This document shows positions 52,378 to 59,379 of a stretch of 64,000 bases of DNA, piece by piece. A model generated the notes under the pieces. It had not been told where the DNA came from and searched no databases. It saw only the letters and a program-made list of their open reading frames with translations. The stretch covers positions 2,790,001-2,854,000 of the forward strand of contig NZ_CP154858.1 of the NCBI RefSeq assembly GCF_041153465.1. Direction: 5' to 3'. Made by a program: the position numbers and the translations under genes. Each line of letters starts with the position of its first letter. The first letter of the stretch is position 1. Source of the stretch: Thermohahella caldifontis (GTDB lineage Bacteria > Pseudomonadota > Gammaproteobacteria > Pseudomonadales > Oleiphilaceae).

Positions 52378-53484
52378 TCATGCACGTATCCCTTCTGAAC
52401 GTGAGGTCCGGGGTGTGATCAGGTCGGCAATTCGCCGCGCCAGTCGCTTTTCCCACTCGCCCTGAGGTACCGTATCGGCCGGGTCAGGCTCCAGCGGCAG
52501 GCCGGTAATGACCGGCGCATCGCTCAGGCGGTCCAGTTCTTCCAGCACCCGGTCACACAGGGCCGGGGTCGTCACCTCCACCAGCCAGCCATCCAGTGGC
52601 GTGTTGCCCTCCAGCATCAGCCAGTGTTCCAGCTGCTCCGGCCGGCCGCTGATGGCGACATGGAATCCGTGACGGGAAAGCAGGCGCCGCAGCATCCACC
52701 GTGTCTTGTCATTCTCCACCACGACACCCACCGAACCACGATGACGGACGGCCCGTTCCGGCTGCTTCAGCGAGCAGAACTCCGACAGGGTGCGATAGAG
52801 GCCGAACAGGGTGAACGGTTTGAGCAGGTAGTGGTGGATATTGAGCCATTCATTTTGGCTGAGATCCAGGCGCGTATCATCCTGTGCCGTGAGCACCACG
52901 GGCAGGTTCTGCCCTTCGGGCAGCTTGCGCAGGCGCGCCACCAGTGCTTCGGCGGGGATGTCCGGCAACTGGGTATCGATCATGGCAACGGCACAGGGGG
53001 TGGTGCGGAGGATGGCCAGGGCCTGACGTCCGTCGGCCGCCTCGATCACTTCCAGCCCCAGTTTGGTGAGCAGGGCTGCCAGCGTCTTGCGCAGTTCCGT
53101 ACGGCTTTCCGCAATCAGAATGCGTTGGGCCGCCCGGGCGTGTCCCGAGGCCTCCGGGCGGTGGGTTTCGGGCATGCGCAGACTGTCCGGCGGCTCGATG
53201 GGCGTTTCCGGATCCAGGGGATCGGGTGCCGGGGCGGACCGGTGGCGCAGGGGACGGAACTCCGCACTGCCCTGAGGCGCGAAGGCGGCGGCCCCGCTCA
53301 CTTCGGTGACGTGCTGGGTTGTGAGTACGCGCAGGGCATCCTCGGCACTCATCTCCCATTCGATCTCTTCCTGTGTCCGCTGCCGGCCCCGCGGCGGGTT
53401 GTGCCCGCCGGCGTTCCGGCGCTTGCGGGTGAGGCGGCTGATGATGCTCAGGATCGGCCGTTCGGCATCCGGCTTGTGGCTCAT
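52378..53484 (-). CDS. Double-receiver protein without an output domain
   Basis: A 368-residue protein. A basic, disordered N-terminus (LTRKRRNAGGHNPPRGRQR) and a Pro-rich linker lead to a receiver (about residues 120-240: RILIAESRTELRKTLAALLT, VAMIDTQLPDIPAEALV with the acceptor Asp, LLKPF). A second receiver-like domain (about 248-340: GVVVENDKTRWMLRRLLSRH, PLDGWLVEVTTPALC) lacks the acceptor Asp. No DNA-binding or enzymatic domain is present. It lies between a NarL regulator and a diguanylate cyclase in the same direction, and may act as a phosphate sink or scaffold. Confidence 0.8.
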   Translation of the reverse strand: MSHKPDAERPILSIISRLTRKRRNAGGHNPPRGRQRTQEEIEWEMSAEDALRVLTTQHVTEVSGAAAFAPQGSAEFRPLRHRSAPAPDPLDPETPIEPPDSLRMPETHRPEASGHARAAQRILIAESRTELRKTLAALLTKLGLEVIEAADGRQALAILRTTPCAVAMIDTQLPDIPAEALVARLRKLPEGQNLPVVLTAQDDTRLDLSQNEWLNIHHYLLKPFTLFGLYRTLSEFCSLKQPERAVRHRGSVGVVVENDKTRWMLRRLLSRHGFHVAISGRPEQLEHWLMLEGNTPLDGWLVEVTTPALCDRVLEELDRLSDAPVITGLPLEPDPADTVPQGEWEKRLARRIADLITPRTSRSEGIRA

Positions 53485-53587
53485 GCCCGTGACTCCATGG
53501 CGTTGCGGTGAATGGTAAAGATCGGATTGTGTGGTGGAGTCTAAAAAATGAACAGGGTGATGCCAATCGGCCTTTTTGCCTATCTTT

Positions 53588-55351
53588 TCAGGTGTGTGAC
53601 GGCGCGCACTGTACCTGATTGCGTCCGTTATTCTTGGCCTCGTAGAGCGCCTTGTCTGCCGCTTCCAGACATTCGCTGATTGTCATGTTGCCGGAGAAGG
53701 CACAGATACCGAACGACATGGTGATCTGAACCCGCTGCTTGCGGAAGTGGAACGGCATGCGGCTGATCATGTCCCGCGTGGCGTCCATGACCTGGGCTGC
53801 GGTGGTGGCCTCGGTTTCGGGCATGATGATCACGAATTCTTCACCGCCGTAGCGGGCAATGAAGTCCGTGGTACGGATCCGTCTGGCCACCTCGCGGCCA
53901 ATGAGGCGGATGACCTTGTCTCCGGCAAGATGGCCGTACTCGTCATTGATGCGCTTGAAGTGATCGATGTCGCCGATGACGAGGGTCGTGGGATTGCCGT
54001 AGCGCTTCCAGCGTTCGTATTCGAGCGTGATGCGCTCCTGAAAGGCTTCCCGGTTGGGCAGGCCGGTCAGGGGATCCGTGCGTGCCTTCTTCTGTTCGGT
54101 CTGCAGACGTTCCTGAATGTCGCGGGATTCGGCTTCCATGCTGTCCAGGCGGGCCTTGAGCGCGGCCAGTTCTTCCTGGCGCTCCGCTTCGCGCGTCTCT
54201 TCCTCGCGCCGGAACTGGTCCATGGCGGCAATGATGTGATCAATGTGCGTATTGATGGCGGTCTTGAGGGAATCCAGGTCCTGTGCATTGCGCACGCTGT
54301 CGGAAATGGAGCTGACCTGTGTACGGACGTCCTCCTGCAGGCGCGTCTGGGCCTGATGGTTGGCGGACTGGCGCGCTTCGCTGTTTTCGAGATAGGCGTT
54401 GAGCAGTGACAGCCGTTCGTCCAGGTTCTTGAGAAACTGCTCGAAATCCCGCTGTCCCTTGCCCACGGCCGCCAGGACCAGGTTGGCAATGTCGTCCAGT
54501 ACCGGGATGAGCTCGTACCAGTTGAGGCCCGCCTCGATGCGCGCCAGAATCCGACGGGCTTCGTGCTGCGCCAGTTCGGGCAGGTCCAGCTGGCGGATCA
54601 GGTGGGTCAGTGTGGCGCTGACGTGATCGGCAATGGCGGCAAATCCGGGCTCGGGCGGCATGTCCGCTTCCGGCAGTTCCAGACTTTCCGTTTCGCTGTC
54701 CGCGTCCGGCGGTTCGGTGCCGGTGCCGGGAAGCGCCGGGGCTGCGGATGCGGCCGCATCCGCTTCATCCCGGATGACCTCGGGTTCTGTCTGCGCTTCG
54801 CCTGCCGGCGATTCGGTGCGCTTGCCGAACAGGCGCTCCAGAAAGCCCGGCCCGCTGGTGTCCGTGCCGGCCAGCCGGGATTGCAGGGCGGTCAGGGCGT
54901 CCTTCTGCAGTCTGGCCACGTCCTGCATCAGTTTCGGGTGCTCGCGCAGTGACTGGATGCGGCCATTGAGCGACTTGGCAAAGCGTCGCAGATCCTTGCG
55001 GACGGTTCGGGGCAGGTCGAGCCGGCCCAGTTGTTCCACCAGGTCGGTGAGTGCCTGAAGCAGGGCATCCTGGGCATCGCTGCGTGCGGTATCCAGCTTG
55101 TGCAGGGTGTTTTCAAGCGCATCCAGCTGACGCTTGAGCTCGCTGGCCGGCAGGGGGTCTTCGCGCATGAGTGTCCGCAGGCTGGCCAGTTGCTTGTCCA
55201 GTTCCGAGTCCAGACCATCCGCCGCCAGACTGACCCGGACCACGGCGCGCTGCAGCAGATGAGTCTGGTTGCGGAAGCGGTTCTCCAGCTCATCCAGCTC
55301 ATCCAGCTTGTTCAGGTATTTTTCTTTCCAGCGTTGGGCGTCTGTGCTCAT
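53588..55351 (-). CDS. Diguanylate cyclase with long coiled-coil N-terminus
   Basis: A 587-residue GGDEF protein. The C-terminal catalytic domain has the active motif GGEEF (from residue 502) and, five residues before it, the inhibitory I-site RTTD, so c-di-GMP synthesis with product inhibition is expected. The rest is mostly predicted coiled coil: residues 1-150 (LNKLDELDELENRFRNQTHL) and 290-420 (EEETREAERQEELAALKARL). There is no transmembrane helix or receiver, so input probably comes through protein contacts. The start MSTDAQR is chosen because the longer frame to 55714 runs into xerC. About 50 bp separate it from xerC. Confidence 0.9.
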   Translation of the reverse strand: MSTDAQRWKEKYLNKLDELDELENRFRNQTHLLQRAVVRVSLAADGLDSELDKQLASLRTLMREDPLPASELKRQLDALENTLHKLDTARSDAQDALLQALTDLVEQLGRLDLPRTVRKDLRRFAKSLNGRIQSLREHPKLMQDVARLQKDALTALQSRLAGTDTSGPGFLERLFGKRTESPAGEAQTEPEVIRDEADAAASAAPALPGTGTEPPDADSETESLELPEADMPPEPGFAAIADHVSATLTHLIRQLDLPELAQHEARRILARIEAGLNWYELIPVLDDIANLVLAAVGKGQRDFEQFLKNLDERLSLLNAYLENSEARQSANHQAQTRLQEDVRTQVSSISDSVRNAQDLDSLKTAINTHIDHIIAAMDQFRREEETREAERQEELAALKARLDSMEAESRDIQERLQTEQKKARTDPLTGLPNREAFQERITLEYERWKRYGNPTTLVIGDIDHFKRINDEYGHLAGDKVIRLIGREVARRIRTTDFIARYGGEEFVIIMPETEATTAAQVMDATRDMISRMPFHFRKQRVQITMSFGICAFSGNMTISECLEAADKALYEAKNNGRNQVQCAPSHT

Positions 55352-55398
55352 GCGGCCGTTCCCGGCAGAAGTTTGGGTAGAGTATAGACCAGTTTGCG

Positions 55399-56310
55399 TT
55401 ATTTGCCGGTTTTGCGCCGGGCTCTGGGGTGGGTCTTGTCGTACACTTCGGCAAGGTGCTGAAAATTCAGGTGGGTGTAGATCTGGGTGGTGGAGAGGTT
55501 GGCGTGTCCGAGGAGCTCCTGGACGCCGCGCAGGTCGCCGCTGGATTCGAGGATATGGCTGGCAAAGCTGTGGCGGAGCATGTGGGGATGGAGGTGAACC
55601 CCGCTGCCGTGCAGGGTGGCCCAGCGCCGCAGGCGGACCTGCACGGTGCGCGGATGAATGCGCTGCCCGCGCTGGCTCAGGAACAGGGCCTCGCCACTGT
55701 CTGCGGTCTGCCACCGGGGCCGCACTTCCAGCCAGCGGTCCAGTGCCTGTTGCGCCGCCCGGCCGAACGGAACGATGCGCTCCTTGCGCCCCTTGCCGGT
55801 GACGCGCAGGGTGCCCTCGCTGCGGTTCAGGGCGCCCAGATCCAGGCTGACCAGTTCGGACAGACGCAATCCTGCGCCGTAGAAGAGTTCGGCCATGGCC
55901 AGATCCCGGATGTCATGGGGATCCTCCGGCACCGCGCCGAGCATGGCATTCATCTGGTCCACGTCCAGCACCTCCGGCAAGTGACGCCCGCGCTTGGGGG
56001 CACGCATGCCGGCGACCGGATTGCGTGTGACCACGCCGGTCTGCATCAGATAGCGGAAGAAACTGCGCAGGCTGGACAGCCACCGTTGTGCCGTGGCAGG
56101 AGCATGGCCCTTCTGCATGTCGGCCATCAGGGCACTGCGCACGTGATCGCTCGTCAGTTCACCGACGTGGTCGACGGCCATGCCCCTGGCCCGCAGATGC
56201 TGCAGGAGCTTGTCCAGATCGCGCCGGTACGCGGCCAGAGTGTGCGGACTGGCCCGGCGCTCCACCCGCAGGTGTTCCAGATAGCGGTGGATGGCCGTTT
56301 CCGGGTGCAT
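55399..56310 (-). CDS. xerC: Tyrosine recombinase XerC
   Basis: A 303-residue site-specific recombinase that resolves chromosome dimers at dif with XerD. N-terminal SAM-like core-binding domain (HRYLEHLRVERRASPHTLAA) and catalytic domain with Arg in GAGLRLSELVSLDLG, Lys in VTGKGRKERIVPFG, HxxR in HPHMLRHSFASH, His in LLGHANLSTTQIYTH, and the nucleophile Tyr within the last motif. Position after dapF and DUF484 is the classic gammaproteobacterial order and favours XerC over XerD. Confidence 0.96.
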   Translation of the reverse strand: MHPETAIHRYLEHLRVERRASPHTLAAYRRDLDKLLQHLRARGMAVDHVGELTSDHVRSALMADMQKGHAPATAQRWLSSLRSFFRYLMQTGVVTRNPVAGMRAPKRGRHLPEVLDVDQMNAMLGAVPEDPHDIRDLAMAELFYGAGLRLSELVSLDLGALNRSEGTLRVTGKGRKERIVPFGRAAQQALDRWLEVRPRWQTADSGEALFLSQRGQRIHPRTVQVRLRRWATLHGSGVHLHPHMLRHSFASHILESSGDLRGVQELLGHANLSTTQIYTHLNFQHLAEVYDKTHPRARRKTGK

Positions 56311-56312
56311 GA

Positions 56313-57053
56313 TCAGGCGTGTCGCGTCCGGCCCGGGCTGGCGCGTCCCTGAATCAGCCTGGGCAGTATGCGGGCCAGGCTGTCGCTGATGTAGCCGAGA
56401 AACATGGAGCCCATGCTGCTGTCGAAGTAGGCCGGATCCCGGTGACCGATGGCCAGAATGCCCAGCGGCTCGCCGTATTGCACGGGAATGAGGGCGGCGG
56501 AACCGACCGTTTCGCGATCCCGGCCGAACAGCAGGGTCATCTGGGCATCCGGGAAGCGGCCACAGCGGGCACGGTTGTCTGTCAGCAGGCGCGGGAAGAC
56601 TTCGTCGACGGCTTCCTGAGCATGCCAGTGCACGTGCTGGATCGGCAACTCCCGGGGAGGTCCGAACAGGGTCAGGCTGAAGGTGTGCACGTTGAAATCG
56701 CCGAGGAAGCTGTCTTCCAGCACGATGACGGCCTCTTCCAGCGTCTGGGCTTCCAGCAGGTTCATGATCAGGCGCTTGCTCTTCTCGAAGAAGCGGTCAT
56801 TCTGCCGGGCCGTTTCAATCAACGCGCGCAGCTGGCGGTCCAGATTGTCCCGCTGCTCGCGGAACAGGGCCACCTGGCGTTCGACCAGGGAGATGGCGCC
56901 TCCGCTGGCGTGGGGCAACCGGATTTCATTCAGGAGATAGTCGTGCTCGATGAAGAAGTCCGGATGGCTGCGCAGGTAACGAACCACCTGCTCGTCGGTC
57001 AGTGCGGGCGCTGTGTTCTTGTTCTGGGTTGTCTCTGTCATGGTACCGCTCAT
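56313..57053 (-). CDS. DUF484 family protein
   Basis: A 246-residue GAF-like protein of the DUF484 family, which is nearly always between dapF and xerC. Features: VVRYLRSHPDFFIEHDYLL, a coiled coil SLVERQVALFREQRDNLDRQ, and a GAF-like C-terminal half (GSAALIPVQYGEPLGILAIG, FLGYISDSLARILPRLI). Function unknown. The ATG at 57053 overlaps the region directly after the dapF stop; an ATG at 57041 is equally possible. Two bases separate its stop from xerC. Confidence 0.9.
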   Translation of the reverse strand: MSGTMTETTQNKNTAPALTDEQVVRYLRSHPDFFIEHDYLLNEIRLPHASGGAISLVERQVALFREQRDNLDRQLRALIETARQNDRFFEKSKRLIMNLLEAQTLEEAVIVLEDSFLGDFNVHTFSLTLFGPPRELPIQHVHWHAQEAVDEVFPRLLTDNRARCGRFPDAQMTLLFGRDRETVGSAALIPVQYGEPLGILAIGHRDPAYFDSSMGSMFLGYISDSLARILPRLIQGRASPGRTRHA

Positions 57054-57884
57054 TCAGATCCGTATCTGGCCTTCGTAGACCGTGGTTGCGGGGCCGGTCA
57101 TCATCACCGGTTCGCCCTCGCCTGCCCAGCGGATGCGCAGACTGCCTCCGGGAAGCTTAATCTCTGCTTCCTCATCCAGCAAGCCGCGCAGGCGTGCGGC
57201 CACCATGGCGGCGCAGGCACCGGTGCCGCAGGCGAGCGTTTCGCCCACGTTGCGTTCGTAGACGCGCAGCTTGGCAAAGCGCGGATTGACCACCTGCAGA
57301 AAGCCCACATTGGCCTTTTCCGGAAAGCGGGGGTGGCTTTCCAGCTTGCGGCCGAGCTTGTGCACCGGCTCCCGGTTGATATCCCGGCTGTAGACCACGC
57401 AGTGGGGGTTGCCCATGGACACGGCACTGATTTCCAGCGTCTTGCCATCCACTTCAATGGGGTAGGTGATCTGGCGCTGGTCGGCGATGAAGGGGATTTC
57501 GGCCGGCTCCAGGCGGGGTGTGCCCATGTTGACCGTGACCGTACCGTCGGGGTTGAGATGCAGCAGGATGATGCCCTTCATGGTCTCGACGCGCACGGGA
57601 TTGCGGTCGGTGAGGCGGTGATCATGCACGTACTTTGCGAAGCAGCGTGCGCCGTTGCCGCATTGCTCCACTTCGCTGCCATCGGCGTTGAAGATGCGGT
57701 AACGGAAGTCCACGTCCGGGCGGCCGGGGGGCTCGATCAGCAGCAGCTGGTCAAAGCCGACGCCGAAATTGCGGTCACCGAGGCGGCGGATCTGCTCGGG
57801 CCGCAGGTGGACGTGCTGGCTGATGGCATCCACCACCATGAAATCGTTACCGAGCCCATGCATTTTGGTAAAGCGCAGCAGCAT
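57054..57884 (-). CDS. dapF: Diaminopimelate epimerase DapF
   Basis: Interconverts LL- and meso-diaminopimelate for lysine and peptidoglycan synthesis. The 276-residue protein begins FTKMHGLGNDFMVVDA, and shows both catalytic cysteines: Cys75 in VEQCGNGARCFAKY and the second in LACGTGACAAMVAARL (near residue 219). It shares one base with the lysA stop (TGATG), so the two are translationally coupled. Confidence 0.97.
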   Translation of the reverse strand: MLLRFTKMHGLGNDFMVVDAISQHVHLRPEQIRRLGDRNFGVGFDQLLLIEPPGRPDVDFRYRIFNADGSEVEQCGNGARCFAKYVHDHRLTDRNPVRVETMKGIILLHLNPDGTVTVNMGTPRLEPAEIPFIADQRQITYPIEVDGKTLEISAVSMGNPHCVVYSRDINREPVHKLGRKLESHPRFPEKANVGFLQVVNPRFAKLRVYERNVGETLACGTGACAAMVAARLRGLLDEEAEIKLPGGSLRIRWAGEGEPVMMTGPATTVYEGQIRI

Positions 57885-59143
57885 CAGCCCGGCTCCCCCG
57901 GCAGCAGGGATTCGGAGGCAAAGAGATCCTCCAGGGTTTCACGGCGGCGGATCAGGTGGCACCGGTCTCCGTCCACCATGACCTCCGGCGGACGCGGCCG
58001 GCTGTTGTAATTGGAGGCCATGACGAATCCGTAGGCACCCGCGGAACGCACGGCCAGCAGGTCACCCTCTTCCAGTGCCAGTTCCCGGTCCTTGCCCAGA
58101 AAGTCGCCGGTTTCACAGACCGGGCCCACCACGTCCCAGGTTCTGACCGGACGGTCCCCATGCAGCTCACAGGGCACAATGGCCTGCCAGGCGCTGTAAA
58201 GGGCGGGCCGGATCAGGTCGTTCATGGCTGCGTCCACAATGGCAAAGCGTTTGTGGGGCGTTTCCTTCAGGTATTCGACCCGGGTAAGCAGAATGCCGGC
58301 ATTGGCGGCGATGGAGCGTCCGGGCTCCAGGACCAGTGTCAGCCCCCGATCCTTCAGGCGTCCACGGAGCTGATCGATGTATTCACTGGGGTGGGGCGGG
58401 GTTTCGTTGTTGTAGCGCACGCCCAGTCCGCCACCCAGGTCGATGTGCTGCAGCCGGATACCCTGATCCTGAAGCCTGTCCACCAGTGCGAGCACACGAT
58501 CCAGTGCATCCAGGAAAGGTGCGGTCTGGGTGAGCTGGGAGCCGATATGACAGTCGATGCCAATGACGTCCAGGGAGGGTTGCTGTGCGGCCCAGGCATA
58601 GAGCGCCTCGGCTTCCTCCATGGTGATGCCGAACTTGTTTTCCTTGAGGCCGGTGGAGATATACGGATGGGTCTGGGCATCCACGTCCGGATTGACGCGC
58701 AGGGAAACCGGGGCCACCATGGACTTTTCTGCCGCGATGCGGGCGATGCGGCGCAGTTCCGGCCCGGATTCCACATTGAAGCAGTGGACGCCGGCATCCA
58801 GTGCCTGGCGGATGGCGTCTTCCGTCTTGCCCACACCGGAAAACACCACTTTGGCCGGATCACCGCCTGCTGCCAGCACCCGGGCCAGTTCGCCTTCGGA
58901 GACGATGTCAAAGCCGGCTCCCAGGCGTGCCAGAAGATTGAGCACGGCCAGATTGGAGTTGGCCTTGACGGCATAGCAGGTCAGGTGAGGCAGGTCGGAC
59001 AGGGCATCTTCCCAGGCCCGGAAATGGCGTTCGAAGGTGGCGCGCGAGTAGACATAGCACGGGGTGCCGAAGCGCCCGGCAATGGTCGCTGCCGGCACAT
59101 CTTCCGCGTACAGGGTGGTGCCGCGGTAGTTGAAGTGATCCAT
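57884..59143 (-). CDS. lysA: Diaminopimelate decarboxylase LysA
   Basis: Final step of lysine synthesis, a PLP enzyme converting meso-diaminopimelate to lysine. The 419-residue protein has the PLP lysine in CYAVKANSNLAVL (Lys60), the HIGSQ segment (DCHIGSQLTQ), GGGLGVRY, EPGRSIAANAG, and the substrate motif GPVCETGDFLGKDREL. Preceded by lptM and followed directly by dapF, placing both late lysine-pathway enzymes in one unit with DUF484 and xerC. AACCGGGAGAACC is the ribosome-site region. Confidence 0.97.
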   Translation of the reverse strand: MDHFNYRGTTLYAEDVPAATIAGRFGTPCYVYSRATFERHFRAWEDALSDLPHLTCYAVKANSNLAVLNLLARLGAGFDIVSEGELARVLAAGGDPAKVVFSGVGKTEDAIRQALDAGVHCFNVESGPELRRIARIAAEKSMVAPVSLRVNPDVDAQTHPYISTGLKENKFGITMEEAEALYAWAAQQPSLDVIGIDCHIGSQLTQTAPFLDALDRVLALVDRLQDQGIRLQHIDLGGGLGVRYNNETPPHPSEYIDQLRGRLKDRGLTLVLEPGRSIAANAGILLTRVEYLKETPHKRFAIVDAAMNDLIRPALYSAWQAIVPCELHGDRPVRTWDVVGPVCETGDFLGKDRELALEEGDLLAVRSAGAYGFVMASNYNSRPRPPEVMVDGDRCHLIRRRETLEDLFASESLLPGEPG

Positions 59144-59155
59144 GGTTCTCCCGGT

Positions 59156-59287
59156 TCAAGGTTGGGGTGCGGAGGCATCCTGTGCTGGTTTCGGGCTGTC
59201 ATCGGGCAGATAGAGGTCGCCCTTTTGTCCGCAGGAGGCACCCATCAGTACCCACGCGACAATGATCGCCAGCCCAAGCCGTTTCAT
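59156..59287 (-). CDS. lptM: LptM (YifL) small lipoprotein
   Basis: A 43-residue lipoprotein too short for most gene callers. MKRLGLAIIVAWVLMGAS is a signal sequence; Cys19 starts the mature protein with CGQKGDLYLPDD, the conserved LptM/YifL motif (CGxKGxLYxP). In E. coli LptM stabilises the LptD/E lipopolysaccharide translocon and aids its disulfide maturation. The position just before the dapF/lysA group is the same as yifL upstream of dapF in enterics. GCGGAG precedes the ATG by 6 bases. Confidence 0.92.
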   Translation of the reverse strand: MKRLGLAIIVAWVLMGASCGQKGDLYLPDDSPKPAQDASAPQP

Positions 59288-59379
59288 GGCCAATCTCCGC
59301 ACATGTTCAGTTTCAGACCGGGCAGTATAACCCGTTCGGACGGTGATTGAGTAGATGCAGCGGTACCGGGAAGGCCGGG

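Noticed and set aside
56319..58010. 563-residue plus-strand ORF opposite DUF484 and dapF
   Set aside because: Both genes on the minus strand have diagnostic active-site motifs; the opposite frame is a GC-rich shadow.
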